This document shows positions 24,695 through 37,204 of a stretch of 64,000 nucleotides of DNA, in pieces. Made by a program: the position numbers and the translations under genes. Origin of the DNA: Amaranthus tricolor (lineage: Eukaryota; Streptophyta; Magnoliopsida; Caryophyllales; Amaranthaceae); NCBI RefSeq assembly GCF_026212465.1, contig NC_080059.1:25621292-25685291 (forward strand), in the 5' to 3' direction. How positions within the stretch are numbered: the stretch's first letter is position 1; the number at the start of each line of letters is the position of its first letter. The notes beneath the pieces are model-generated. The model was not told the DNA's origin. It saw only the letters and a list, made by a program, of their open reading frames with translations, and searched no databases.

Positions 24695-25388
24695 TTCTTG
24701 AAGTACTTGATTTTAATCCTTTTAAATCTGAATTTGTTACATGTCTAACTTGGGTTGAAGATTAAGTGAAGCTACATATATATTGGTTGGACGTCACTTT
24801 GATAGGTCCAAGTTTAGTTATTTTTTTTAAAGTCTTTTTACCACTTAAATCTGATTAATTAGCTACTGCATGCTTAGGGAACAACTTAAATCAGCCTAAT
24901 GCATGCTTTGGAGGCTATTTAATGTTGTTTTGTGAGTTCCAATGCTTGTTCCCCATGCTTGGACGTCCCACCTTAATTTCTCTTGCTTTTTAGCTTCCTT
25001 TTGCTGTTGTAACTCTATTTAAAGAGAGCTATTCATGAATGAAAGTTCAGACTTGTTTTATGAATCAACCTTTGTGTTTTCTTCTTGCCTATCTTTGTGT
25101 TTGTCCAAGGTTAACAAGAGTTCTTTAATACTTTGAGTGTGTTCTTGAGTATTAAACTAGGGGAGATTGAGTTTGTCTTGTCTCTAGCCTAAATACTATT
25201 GCATTGAGTTTGTTCTTGTGCTTTGGTTGTCCTATTTTCATTCAAATATACATTCTGCCCAAATTACTTCTTCTTTCTTTTCTTTTGTCCTTCTCCTTCC
25301 TTAATCATTTAGGAAGTCTTGAGTTAGCATTTACATCATTTGGTATCAGAAGCTTTTGGTGGATCGAAAGGGTGTTTAAAAAAAAAAA

Positions 25389-26171
25389 ATGGGCACTTGT
25401 GGAGATTTGGCGGAAATGTTGCGAGTTATTACTAAAAAATTGAACAACTTGGGTAAAAGATGTTTTATATGTAAAGATAAAAGTCATCTTACTTGTAAAT
25501 GTCCTTTCAAATCTATTTTACCTTCCAAATGTTCCATTATGGAAGAAGAAGAGAAAATGTATAAGTCCCTTGTCCTAGAGAAAGAAGATCATGTAGATGA
25601 AGAAATACTCCGAGAGGAACTTGTAATTAAACTTGGGGAGAAGAGCCATGAAAATGTTTTTTATCAAACAAAAGTTGAAGAGTCCATAGAGTTGAACATA
25701 TCTGGCTTCAAAGTTTCCAATGATAAAAATGAGGAGCCAATTGATGAAAAGCAAGTTGAACCCATAGAAAATATTGGAATTAAACAACCAAATACCAATT
25801 TTAACAATCATTTTGATTTACGTAGTTTTTATTTGGTGCAAGAAAAACTAAAAAATCTCATCGATGAAAAGTGTGTTAAATTTGGGTATATTTTTGAAGA
25901 AAAGGAGTTGATTAGAGGAAATACACATATTGAAGCTTGTCAGATTGAACTTGTGTTTTTAGGAATAACCGAATTCGAGGTCGAATTCTTTTCGAAGAAA
26001 AGGAGAATGATGCAAGATGATGCAATAGCAATCGGCTTATTCAAAATCAAATCACATGTCAATCTTTTTAACATATGGATATGGTTTATTTTAAGTTTCA
26101 AGTATGGTTTTGGACAATATTGTCTTCTGATCCAAGATCAAATACGTTATCTCATGAGCCGATTGCTTTAG
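25389..26171 (+). CDS. Gag-derived zinc-knuckle protein, array copy 4
   Basis: The predicted protein is identical to copy 1. Confidence 0.55.
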   Translation: MGTCGDLAEMLRVITKKLNNLGKRCFICKDKSHLTCKCPFKSILPSKCSIMEEEEKMYKSLVLEKEDHVDEEILREELVIKLGEKSHENVFYQTKVEESIELNISGFKVSNDKNEEPIDEKQVEPIENIGIKQPNTNFNNHFDLRSFYLVQEKLKNLIDEKCVKFGYIFEEKELIRGNTHIEACQIELVFLGITEFEVEFFSKKRRMMQDDAIAIGLFKIKSHVNLFNIWIWFILSFKYGFGQYCLLIQDQIRYLMSRLL

Positions 26172-26865
26172 TTCTTGAAGTACTTGATTTTAATCCTTTT
26201 AAATCTGAATTTGTTACATGTCTAACTTGGGTTGAAGATTAAGTGAAGCTACATATATATTGGTTGGACGTCACTTTGATAGGTCCAAGTTTAGTTATTT
26301 TTTTTAAAGTCTTTTTACCACTTAAATCTGATTAATTAGCTACTGCATGCTTAGGGAACAACTTAAATCAGCCTAATGCATGCTTTGGAGGCTATTTAAT
26401 GTTGTTTTGTGAGTTCCAATGCTTGTTCCCCATGCTTGGACGTCCCACCTTAATTTCTCTTGCTTTTTAGCTTCCTTTTGCTGTTGTAACTCTATTTAAA
26501 GAGAGCTATTCATGAATGAAAGTTCAGACTTGTTTTATGAATCAACCTTTGTGTTTTCTTCTTGCCTATCTTTGTGTTTGTCCAAGGTTAACAAGAGTTC
26601 TTTAATACTTTGAGTGTGTTCTTGAGTATTAAACTAGGGGAGATTGAGTTTGTCTTGTCTCTAGCCTAAATACTATTGCATTGAGTTTGTTCTTGTGCTT
26701 TGGTTGTCCTATTTTCATTCAAATATACATTCTGCCCAAATTACTTCTTCTTTCTTTTCTTTTGTCCTTCTCCTTCCTTAATCATTTAGGAAGTCTTGAG
26801 TTAGCATTTACATCATTTGGTATCAGAAGCTTTTGGTGGATCGAAAGGGTGTTTAAAAAAAAAAA

Positions 26866-27648
26866 ATGGGCACTTGTGGAGATTTGGCGGAAATGTTGCG
26901 AGTTATTACTAAAAAATTGAACAACTTGGGTAAAAGATGTTTTATATGTAAAGATAAAAGTCATCTTACTTGTAAATGTCCTTTCAAATCTATTTTACCT
27001 TCCAAATGTTCCATTATGGAAGAAGAAGAGAAAATGTATAAGTCCCTTGTCCTAGAGAAAGAAGATCATGTAGATGAAGAAATACTCCGAGAGGAACTTG
27101 TAATTAAACTTGGGGAGAAGAGCCATGAAAATGTTTTTTATCAAACAAAAGTTGAAGAGTCCATAGAGTTGAACATATCTGGCTTCAAAGTTTCCAATGA
27201 TAAAAATGAGGAGCCAATTGATGAAAAGCAAGTTGAACCCATAGAAAATATTGGAATTAAACAACCAAATACCAATTTTAACAATCATTTTGATTTACGT
27301 AGTTTTTATTTGGTGCAAGAAAAACTAAAAAATCTCATCGATGAAAAGTGTGTTAAATTTGGGTATATTTTTGAAGAAAAGGAGTTGATTAGAGGAAATA
27401 CACATATTGAAGCTTGTCAGATTGAACTTGTGTTTTTAGGAATAACCGAATTCGAGGTCGAATTCTTTTCGAAGAAAAGGAGAATGATGCAAGATGATGC
27501 AATAGCAATCGGCTTATTCAAAATCAAATCACATGTCAATCTTTTTAACATATGGATATGGTTTATTTTAAGTTTCAAGTATGGTTTTGGACAATATTGT
27601 CTTCTGATCCAAGATCAAATACGTTATCTCATGAGCCGATTGCTTTAG
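26866..27648 (+). CDS. Gag-derived zinc-knuckle protein, array copy 5
   Basis: The predicted protein is identical to copy 1. Confidence 0.55.
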   Translation: MGTCGDLAEMLRVITKKLNNLGKRCFICKDKSHLTCKCPFKSILPSKCSIMEEEEKMYKSLVLEKEDHVDEEILREELVIKLGEKSHENVFYQTKVEESIELNISGFKVSNDKNEEPIDEKQVEPIENIGIKQPNTNFNNHFDLRSFYLVQEKLKNLIDEKCVKFGYIFEEKELIRGNTHIEACQIELVFLGITEFEVEFFSKKRRMMQDDAIAIGLFKIKSHVNLFNIWIWFILSFKYGFGQYCLLIQDQIRYLMSRLL

Positions 27649-28342
27649 TTCTTGAAGTACTTGATTTTAATCCTTTTAAATCTGAATTTGTTACATGTCT
27701 AACTTGGGTTGAAGATTAAGTGAAGCTACATATATATTGGTTGGACGTCACTTTGATAGGTCCAAGTTTAGTTATTTTTTTTAAAGTCTTTTTACCACTT
27801 AAATCTGATTAATTAGCTACTGCATGCTTAGGGAACAACTTAAATCAGCCTAATGCATGCTTTGGAGGCTATTTAATGTTGTTTTGTGAGTTCCAATGCT
27901 TGTTCCCCATGCTTGGACGTCCCACCTTAATTTCTCTTGCTTTTTAGCTTCCTTTTGCTGTTGTAACTCTATTTAAAGAGAGCTATTCATGAATGAAAGT
28001 TCAGACTTGTTTTATGAATCAACCTTTGTGTTTTCTTCTTGCCTATCTTTGTGTTTGTCCAAGGTTAACAAGAGTTCTTTAATACTTTGAGTGTGTTCTT
28101 GAGTATTAAACTAGGGGAGATTGAGTTTGTCTTGTCTCTAGCCTAAATACTATTGCATTGAGTTTGTTCTTGTGCTTTGGTTGTCCTATTTTCATTCAAA
28201 TATACATTCTGCCCAAATTACTTCTTCTTTCTTTTCTTTTGTCCTTCTCCTTCCTTAATCATTTAGGAAGTCTTGAGTTAGCATTTACATCATTTGGTAT
28301 CAGAAGCTTTTGGTGGATCGAAAGGGTGTTTAAAAAAAAAAA

Positions 28343-29125
28343 ATGGGCACTTGTGGAGATTTGGCGGAAATGTTGCGAGTTATTACTAAAAAATTGAACA
28401 ACTTGGGTAAAAGATGTTTTATATGTAAAGATAAAAGTCATCTTACTTGTAAATGTCCTTTCAAATCTATTTTACCTTCCAAATGTTCCATTATGGAAGA
28501 AGAAGAGAAAATGTATAAGTCCCTTGTCCTAGAGAAAGAAGATCATGTAGATGAAGAAATACTCCGAGAGGAACTTGTAATTAAACTTGGGGAGAAGAGC
28601 CATGAAAATGTTTTTTATCAAACAAAAGTTGAAGAGTCCATAGAGTTGAACATATCTGGCTTCAAAGTTTCCAATGATAAAAATGAGGAGCCAATTGATG
28701 AAAAGCAAGTTGAACCCATAGAAAATATTGGAATTAAACAACCAAATACCAATTTTAACAATCATTTTGATTTACGTAGTTTTTATTTGGTGCAAGAAAA
28801 ACTAAAAAATCTCATCGATGAAAAGTGTGTTAAATTTGGGTATATTTTTGAAGAAAAGGAGTTGATTAGAGGAAATACACATATTGAAGCTTGTCAGATT
28901 GAACTTGTGTTTTTAGGAATAACCGAATTCGAGGTCGAATTCTTTTCGAAGAAAAGGAGAATGATGCAAGATGATGCAATAGCAATCGGCTTATTCAAAA
29001 TCAAATCACATGTCAATCTTTTTAACATATGGATATGGTTTATTTTAAGTTTCAAGTATGGTTTTGGACAATATTGTCTTCTGATCCAAGATCAAATACG
29101 TTATCTCATGAGCCGATTGCTTTAG
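28343..29125 (+). CDS. Gag-derived zinc-knuckle protein, array copy 6
   Basis: The predicted protein is identical to copy 1. Confidence 0.55.
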   Translation: MGTCGDLAEMLRVITKKLNNLGKRCFICKDKSHLTCKCPFKSILPSKCSIMEEEEKMYKSLVLEKEDHVDEEILREELVIKLGEKSHENVFYQTKVEESIELNISGFKVSNDKNEEPIDEKQVEPIENIGIKQPNTNFNNHFDLRSFYLVQEKLKNLIDEKCVKFGYIFEEKELIRGNTHIEACQIELVFLGITEFEVEFFSKKRRMMQDDAIAIGLFKIKSHVNLFNIWIWFILSFKYGFGQYCLLIQDQIRYLMSRLL

Positions 29126-29819
29126 TTCTTGAAGTACTTGATTTTAATCCTTTTAAATCTGAATTTGTTACATGTCTAACTTGGGTTGAAGATTAAGTGA
29201 AGCTACATATATATTGGTTGGACGTCACTTTGATAGGTCCAAGTTTAGTTATTTTTTTTAAAGTCTTTTTACCACTTAAATCTGATTAATTAGCTACTGC
29301 ATGCTTAGGGAACAACTTAAATCAGCCTAATGCATGCTTTGGAGGCTATTTAATGTTGTTTTGTGAGTTCCAATGCTTGTTCCCCATGCTTGGACGTCCC
29401 ACCTTAATTTCTCTTGCTTTTTAGCTTCCTTTTGCTGTTGTAACTCTATTTAAAGAGAGCTATTCATGAATGAAAGTTCAGACTTGTTTTATGAATCAAC
29501 CTTTGTGTTTTCTTCTTGCCTATCTTTGTGTTTGTCCAAGGTTAACAAGAGTTCTTTAATACTTTGAGTGTGTTCTTGAGTATTAAACTAGGGGAGATTG
29601 AGTTTGTCTTGTCTCTAGCCTAAATACTATTGCATTGAGTTTGTTCTTGTGCTTTGGTTGTCCTATTTTCATTCAAATATACATTCTGCCCAAATTACTT
29701 CTTCTTTCTTTTCTTTTGTCCTTCTCCTTCCTTAATCATTTAGGAAGTCTTGAGTTAGCATTTACATCATTTGGTATCAGAAGCTTTTGGTGGATCGAAA
29801 GGGTGTTTAAAAAAAAAAA

Positions 29820-30602
29820 ATGGGCACTTGTGGAGATTTGGCGGAAATGTTGCGAGTTATTACTAAAAAATTGAACAACTTGGGTAAAAGATGTTTTATA
29901 TGTAAAGATAAAAGTCATCTTACTTGTAAATGTCCTTTCAAATCTATTTTACCTTCCAAATGTTCCATTATGGAAGAAGAAGAGAAAATGTATAAGTCCC
30001 TTGTCCTAGAGAAAGAAGATCATGTAGATGAAGAAATACTCCGAGAGGAACTTGTAATTAAACTTGGGGAGAAGAGCCATGAAAATGTTTTTTATCAAAC
30101 AAAAGTTGAAGAGTCCATAGAGTTGAACATATCTGGCTTCAAAGTTTCCAATGATAAAAATGAGGAGCCAATTGATGAAAAGCAAGTTGAACCCATAGAA
30201 AATATTGGAATTAAACAACCAAATACCAATTTTAACAATCATTTTGATTTACGTAGTTTTTATTTGGTGCAAGAAAAACTAAAAAATCTCATCGATGAAA
30301 AGTGTGTTAAATTTGGGTATATTTTTGAAGAAAAGGAGTTGATTAGAGGAAATACACATATTGAAGCTTGTCAGATTGAACTTGTGTTTTTAGGAATAAC
30401 CGAATTCGAGGTCGAATTCTTTTCGAAGAAAAGGAGAATGATGCAAGATGATGCAATAGCAATCGGCTTATTCAAAATCAAATCACATGTCAATCTTTTT
30501 AACATATGGATATGGTTTATTTTAAGTTTCAAGTATGGTTTTGGACAATATTGTCTTCTGATCCAAGATCAAATACGTTATCTCATGAGCCGATTGCTTT
30601 AG
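29820..30602 (+). CDS. Gag-derived zinc-knuckle protein, array copy 7
   Basis: The predicted protein is identical to copy 1. Confidence 0.55.
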   Translation: MGTCGDLAEMLRVITKKLNNLGKRCFICKDKSHLTCKCPFKSILPSKCSIMEEEEKMYKSLVLEKEDHVDEEILREELVIKLGEKSHENVFYQTKVEESIELNISGFKVSNDKNEEPIDEKQVEPIENIGIKQPNTNFNNHFDLRSFYLVQEKLKNLIDEKCVKFGYIFEEKELIRGNTHIEACQIELVFLGITEFEVEFFSKKRRMMQDDAIAIGLFKIKSHVNLFNIWIWFILSFKYGFGQYCLLIQDQIRYLMSRLL

Positions 30603-31296
30603 TTCTTGAAGTACTTGATTTTAATCCTTTTAAATCTGAATTTGTTACATGTCTAACTTGGGTTGAAGATTAAGTGAAGCTACATATATATTGGTTGGAC
30701 GTCACTTTGATAGGTCCAAGTTTAGTTATTTTTTTTAAAGTCTTTTTACCACTTAAATCTGATTAATTAGCTACTGCATGCTTAGGGAACAACTTAAATC
30801 AGCCTAATGCATGCTTTGGAGGCTATTTAATGTTGTTTTGTGAGTTCCAATGCTTGTTCCCCATGCTTGGACGTCCCACCTTAATTTCTCTTGCTTTTTA
30901 GCTTCCTTTTGCTGTTGTAACTCTATTTAAAGAGAGCTATTCATGAATGAAAGTTCAGACTTGTTTTATGAATCAACCTTTGTGTTTTCTTCTTGCCTAT
31001 CTTTGTGTTTGTCCAAGGTTAACAAGAGTTCTTTAATACTTTGAGTGTGTTCTTGAGTATTAAACTAGGGGAGATTGAGTTTGTCTTGTCTCTAGCCTAA
31101 ATACTATTGCATTGAGTTTGTTCTTGTGCTTTGGTTGTCCTATTTTCATTCAAATATACATTCTGCCCAAATTACTTCTTCTTTCTTTTCTTTTGTCCTT
31201 CTCCTTCCTTAATCATTTAGGAAGTCTTGAGTTAGCATTTACATCATTTGGTATCAGAAGCTTTTGGTGGATCGAAAGGGTGTTTAAAAAAAAAAA

Positions 31297-32079
31297 ATGG
31301 GCACTTGTGGAGATTTGGCGGAAATGTTGCGAGTTATTACTAAAAAATTGAACAACTTGGGTAAAAGATGTTTTATATGTAAAGATAAAAGTCATCTTAC
31401 TTGTAAATGTCCTTTCAAATCTATTTTACCTTCCAAATGTTCCATTATGGAAGAAGAAGAGAAAATGTATAAGTCCCTTGTCCTAGAGAAAGAAGATCAT
31501 GTAGATGAAGAAATACTCCGAGAGGAACTTGTAATTAAACTTGGGGAGAAGAGCCATGAAAATGTTTTTTATCAAACAAAAGTTGAAGAGTCCATAGAGT
31601 TGAACATATCTGGCTTCAAAGTTTCCAATGATAAAAATGAGGAGCCAATTGATGAAAAGCAAGTTGAACCCATAGAAAATATTGGAATTAAACAACCAAA
31701 TACCAATTTTAACAATCATTTTGATTTACGTAGTTTTTATTTGGTGCAAGAAAAACTAAAAAATCTCATCGATGAAAAGTGTGTTAAATTTGGGTATATT
31801 TTTGAAGAAAAGGAGTTGATTAGAGGAAATACACATATTGAAGCTTGTCAGATTGAACTTGTGTTTTTAGGAATAACCGAATTCGAGGTCGAATTCTTTT
31901 CGAAGAAAAGGAGAATGATGCAAGATGATGCAATAGCAATCGGCTTATTCAAAATCAAATCACATGTCAATCTTTTTAACATATGGATATGGTTTATTTT
32001 AAGTTTCAAGTATGGTTTTGGACAATATTGTCTTCTGATCCAAGATCAAATACGTTATCTCATGAGCCGATTGCTTTAG
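31297..32079 (+). CDS. Gag-derived zinc-knuckle protein, array copy 8
   Basis: The predicted protein is identical to copy 1. Confidence 0.55.
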   Translation: MGTCGDLAEMLRVITKKLNNLGKRCFICKDKSHLTCKCPFKSILPSKCSIMEEEEKMYKSLVLEKEDHVDEEILREELVIKLGEKSHENVFYQTKVEESIELNISGFKVSNDKNEEPIDEKQVEPIENIGIKQPNTNFNNHFDLRSFYLVQEKLKNLIDEKCVKFGYIFEEKELIRGNTHIEACQIELVFLGITEFEVEFFSKKRRMMQDDAIAIGLFKIKSHVNLFNIWIWFILSFKYGFGQYCLLIQDQIRYLMSRLL

Positions 32080-32773
32080 TTCTTGAAGTACTTGATTTTA
32101 ATCCTTTTAAATCTGAATTTGTTACATGTCTAACTTGGGTTGAAGATTAAGTGAAGCTACATATATATTGGTTGGACGTCACTTTGATAGGTCCAAGTTT
32201 AGTTATTTTTTTTAAAGTCTTTTTACCACTTAAATCTGATTAATTAGCTACTGCATGCTTAGGGAACAACTTAAATCAGCCTAATGCATGCTTTGGAGGC
32301 TATTTAATGTTGTTTTGTGAGTTCCAATGCTTGTTCCCCATGCTTGGACGTCCCACCTTAATTTCTCTTGCTTTTTAGCTTCCTTTTGCTGTTGTAACTC
32401 TATTTAAAGAGAGCTATTCATGAATGAAAGTTCAGACTTGTTTTATGAATCAACCTTTGTGTTTTCTTCTTGCCTATCTTTGTGTTTGTCCAAGGTTAAC
32501 AAGAGTTCTTTAATACTTTGAGTGTGTTCTTGAGTATTAAACTAGGGGAGATTGAGTTTGTCTTGTCTCTAGCCTAAATACTATTGCATTGAGTTTGTTC
32601 TTGTGCTTTGGTTGTCCTATTTTCATTCAAATATACATTCTGCCCAAATTACTTCTTCTTTCTTTTCTTTTGTCCTTCTCCTTCCTTAATCATTTAGGAA
32701 GTCTTGAGTTAGCATTTACATCATTTGGTATCAGAAGCTTTTGGTGGATCGAAAGGGTGTTTAAAAAAAAAAA

Positions 32774-33556
32774 ATGGGCACTTGTGGAGATTTGGCGGAA
32801 ATGTTGCGAGTTATTACTAAAAAATTGAACAACTTGGGTAAAAGATGTTTTATATGTAAAGATAAAAGTCATCTTACTTGTAAATGTCCTTTCAAATCTA
32901 TTTTACCTTCCAAATGTTCCATTATGGAAGAAGAAGAGAAAATGTATAAGTCCCTTGTCCTAGAGAAAGAAGATCATGTAGATGAAGAAATACTCCGAGA
33001 GGAACTTGTAATTAAACTTGGGGAGAAGAGCCATGAAAATGTTTTTTATCAAACAAAAGTTGAAGAGTCCATAGAGTTGAACATATCTGGCTTCAAAGTT
33101 TCCAATGATAAAAATGAGGAGCCAATTGATGAAAAGCAAGTTGAACCCATAGAAAATATTGGAATTAAACAACCAAATACCAATTTTAACAATCATTTTG
33201 ATTTACGTAGTTTTTATTTGGTGCAAGAAAAACTAAAAAATCTCATCGATGAAAAGTGTGTTAAATTTGGGTATATTTTTGAAGAAAAGGAGTTGATTAG
33301 AGGAAATACACATATTGAAGCTTGTCAGATTGAACTTGTGTTTTTAGGAATAACCGAATTCGAGGTCGAATTCTTTTCGAAGAAAAGGAGAATGATGCAA
33401 GATGATGCAATAGCAATCGGCTTATTCAAAATCAAATCACATGTCAATCTTTTTAACATATGGATATGGTTTATTTTAAGTTTCAAGTATGGTTTTGGAC
33501 AATATTGTCTTCTGATCCAAGATCAAATACGTTATCTCATGAGCCGATTGCTTTAG
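32774..33556 (+). CDS. Gag-derived zinc-knuckle protein, array copy 9
   Basis: The predicted protein is identical to copy 1. This ends a run of nine copies with no amino-acid difference. Confidence 0.55.
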   Translation: MGTCGDLAEMLRVITKKLNNLGKRCFICKDKSHLTCKCPFKSILPSKCSIMEEEEKMYKSLVLEKEDHVDEEILREELVIKLGEKSHENVFYQTKVEESIELNISGFKVSNDKNEEPIDEKQVEPIENIGIKQPNTNFNNHFDLRSFYLVQEKLKNLIDEKCVKFGYIFEEKELIRGNTHIEACQIELVFLGITEFEVEFFSKKRRMMQDDAIAIGLFKIKSHVNLFNIWIWFILSFKYGFGQYCLLIQDQIRYLMSRLL

Positions 33557-34250
33557 TTCTTGAAGTACTTGATTTTAATCCTTTTAAATCTGAATTTGTT
33601 ACATGTCTAACTTGGGTTGAAGATTAAGTGAAGCTACATATATATTGGTTGGACGTCACTTTGATAGGTCCAAGTTTAGTTATTTTTTTTAAAGTCTTTT
33701 TACCACTTAAATCTGATTAATTAGCTACTGCATGCTTAGGGAACAACTTAAATCAGCCTAATGCATGCTTTGGAGGCTATTTAATGTTGTTTTGTGAGTT
33801 CCAATGCTTGTTCCCCATGCTTGGACGTCCCACCTTAATTTCTCTTGCTTTTTAGCTTCCTTTTGCTGTTGTAACTCTATTTAAAGAGAGCTATTCATGA
33901 ATGAAAGTTCAGACTTGTTTTATGAATCAACCTTTGTGTTTTCTTCTTGCCTATCTTTGTGTTTGTCCAAGGTTAACAAGAGTTCTTTAATACTTTGAGT
34001 GTGTTCTTGAGTATTAAACTAGGGGAGATTGAGTTTGTCTTGTCTCTAGCCTAAATACTATTGCATTGAGTTTGTTCTTGTGCTTTGGTTGTCCTATTTT
34101 CATTCAAATATACATTCTGCCCAAATTACTTCTTCTTTCTTTTCTTTTGTCCTTCTCCTTCCTTAATCATTTAGGAAGTCTTGAGTTAGCATTTACATCA
34201 TTTGGTATCAGAAGCTTTTGGTGGATCGAAAGGGTGTTTAAAAAAAAAAA

Positions 34251-35033
34251 ATGGGCACTTGTGGAGATTTGGCGGAAATGTTGCGAGTTATTACTAAAAA
34301 ATTGAACAACTTGGGTAAAAGATGTTTTATATGTAAAGATAAAAGTCATCTTACTTGTAAATGTCCTTTCAAATCTATTTTACCTTCCAAATGTTCCATT
34401 ATGGAAGAAGAAGAGAAAATGTATAAGTCCCTTGTCCTAGAGAAAGAAGATCATGTAGATGAAGAAATACTCCGAGAGGAACTTGTAATTAAACTTGGGG
34501 AGAAGAGCCATGAAAATGTTTTTTATCAAACAAAAGTTGAAGAGTCCATAGAGTTGAACATATCTGGCTTCAAACTTTCCAATGATAAAAATGAGGAGCC
34601 AATTGATGAAAAGCAAGTTGAACCCATAGAAAATATTGGAATTAAACAACCAAATACCAATTTTAACAATCATTTTGATTTACGTAGTTTTTATTTGGTG
34701 CAAGAAAAACTAAAAAATCTCATCGATGAAAAGTGTGTTAAATTTGGGTATATTTTTGAAGAAAAGGAGTTGATTAGAGGAAATACACATATTGAAGCTT
34801 GTCAGATTGAACTTGTGTTTTTAGGAATAACCGAATTCGAGGTCGAATTCTTTTCGAAGAAAAGGAGAATGATGCAAGATGATGCAATAGCAATCGGCTT
34901 ATTCAAAATCAAATCACATGTCAATCTTTTTAACATATGGATATGGTTTATTTTAAGTTTCAAGTATGGTTTTGGACAATATTGTCTTCTGATCCAAGAT
35001 CAAATACGTTATCTCATGAGCCGATTGCTTTAG
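34251..35033 (+). CDS. Gag-derived zinc-knuckle protein, array copy 10 (V109L)
   Basis: It differs from copy 1 by Val109 to Leu, caused by G to C at 34575. Only copy 15 shares this change. Confidence 0.55.
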   Translation: MGTCGDLAEMLRVITKKLNNLGKRCFICKDKSHLTCKCPFKSILPSKCSIMEEEEKMYKSLVLEKEDHVDEEILREELVIKLGEKSHENVFYQTKVEESIELNISGFKLSNDKNEEPIDEKQVEPIENIGIKQPNTNFNNHFDLRSFYLVQEKLKNLIDEKCVKFGYIFEEKELIRGNTHIEACQIELVFLGITEFEVEFFSKKRRMMQDDAIAIGLFKIKSHVNLFNIWIWFILSFKYGFGQYCLLIQDQIRYLMSRLL

Positions 35034-35727
35034 TTCTTGAAGTACTTGATTTTAATCCTTTTAAATCTGAATTTGTTACATGTCTAACTTGGGTTGAAGA
35101 TTAAGTGAAGCTACATATATATTGGTTGGACGTCACTTTGATAGGTCCAAGTTTAGTTATTTTTTTTAAAGTCTTTTTACCACTTAAATCTGATTAATTA
35201 GCTACTGCATGCTTAGGGAACAACTTAAATCAGCCTAATGCATGCTTTGGAGGCTATTTAATGTTGTTTTGTGAGTTCCAATGCTTGTTCCCCATGCTTG
35301 GACGTCCCACCTTAATTTCTCTTGCTTTTTAGCTTCCTTTTGCTGTTGTAACTCTATTTAAAGAGAGCTATTCATGAATGAAAGTTCAGACTTGTTTTAT
35401 GAATCAACCTTTGTGTTTTCTTCTTGCCTATCTTTGTGTTTGTCCAAGGTTAACAAGAGTTCTTTAATACTTTGAGTGTGTTCTTGAGTATTAAACTAGG
35501 GGAGATTGAGTTTGTCTTGTCTCTAGCCTAAATACTATTGCATTGAGTTTGTTCTTGTGCTTTGGTTGTCCTATTTTCATTCAAATATACATTCTGCCCA
35601 AATTACTTCTTCTTTCTTTTCTTTTGTCCTTCTCCTTCCTTAATCATTTAGGAAGTCTTGAGTTAGCATTTACATCATTTGGTATCAGAAGCTTTTGGTG
35701 GATCGAAAGGGTGTTTAAAAAAAAAAA

Positions 35728-36510
35728 ATGGGCACTTGTGGAGATTTGGCGGAAATGTTGCGAGTTATTACTAAAAAATTGAACAACTTGGGTAAAAGAT
35801 GTTTTATATGTAAAGATAAAAGTCATCTTACTTGTAAATGTCCTTTCAAATCTATTTTACCTTCCAAATGTTCCATTATGGAAGAAGAAGAGAAAATGTA
35901 TAAGTCCCTTGTCCTAGAGAAAGAAGATCATGTAGATGAAGAAATACTCCGAGAGGAACTTGTAATTAAACTTGGGGAGAAGAGCCATGAAAATGTTTTT
36001 TATCAAACAAAAGTTGAAGAGTCCATAGAGTTGAACATATCTGGCTTCAAAGTTTCCAATGATAAAAATGAGGAGCCAATTGATGAAAAGCAAGTTGAAC
36101 CCATAGAAAATATTGGAATTAAACAACCAAATACCAATTTTAACAATCATTTTGATTTACGTAGTTTTTATTTGGTGCAAGAAAAACTAAAAAATCTCAT
36201 CGATGAAAAGTGTGTTAAATTTGGGTATATTTTTGAAGAAAAGGAGTTGATTAGAGGAAATACACATATTGAAGCTTGTCAGATTGAACTTGTGTTTTTA
36301 GGAATAACCGAATTCGAGGTCGAATTCTTTTCGAAGAAAAGGAGAATGATGCAAGATGATGCAATAGCAATCGGCTTATTCAAAATCAAATCACATGTCA
36401 ATCTTTTTAACATATGGATATGGTTTATTTTAAGTTTCAAGTATGGTTTTGGACAATATTGTCTTCTGATCCAAGATCAAATACGTTATCTCATGAGCCG
36501 ATTGCTTTAG
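35728..36510 (+). CDS. Gag-derived zinc-knuckle protein, array copy 11
   Basis: The predicted protein is identical to copy 1. Confidence 0.55.
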   Translation: MGTCGDLAEMLRVITKKLNNLGKRCFICKDKSHLTCKCPFKSILPSKCSIMEEEEKMYKSLVLEKEDHVDEEILREELVIKLGEKSHENVFYQTKVEESIELNISGFKVSNDKNEEPIDEKQVEPIENIGIKQPNTNFNNHFDLRSFYLVQEKLKNLIDEKCVKFGYIFEEKELIRGNTHIEACQIELVFLGITEFEVEFFSKKRRMMQDDAIAIGLFKIKSHVNLFNIWIWFILSFKYGFGQYCLLIQDQIRYLMSRLL

Positions 36511-37204
36511 TTCTTGAAGTACTTGATTTTAATCCTTTTAAATCTGAATTTGTTACATGTCTAACTTGGGTTGAAGATTAAGTGAAGCTACATATATATT
36601 GGTTGGACGTCACTTTGATAGGTCCAAGTTTAGTTATTTTTTTTAAAGTCTTTTTACCACTTAAATCTGATTAATTAGCTACTGCATGCTTAGGGAACAA
36701 CTTAAATCAGCCTAATGCATGCTTTGGAGGCTATTTAATGTTGTTTTGTGAGTTCCAATGCTTGTTCCCCATGCTTGGACGTCCCACCTTAATTTCTCTT
36801 GCTTTTTAGCTTCCTTTTGCTGTTGTAACTCTATTTAAAGAGAGCTATTCATGAATGAAAGTTCAGACTTGTTTTATGAATCAACCTTTGTGTTTTCTTC
36901 TTGCCTATCTTTGTGTTTGTCCAAGGTTAACAAGAGTTCTTTAATACTTTGAGTGTGTTCTTGAGTATTAAACTAGGGGAGATTGAGTTTGTCTTGTCTC
37001 TAGCCTAAATACTATTGCATTGAGTTTGTTCTTGTGCTTTGGTTGTCCTATTTTCATTCAAATATACATTCTGCCCAAATTACTTCTTCTTTCTTTTCTT
37101 TTGTCCTTCTCCTTCCTTAATCATTTAGGAAGTCTTGAGTTAGCATTTACATCATTTGGTATCAGAAGCTTTTGGTGGATCGAAAGGGTGTTTAAAAAAA
37201 AAAA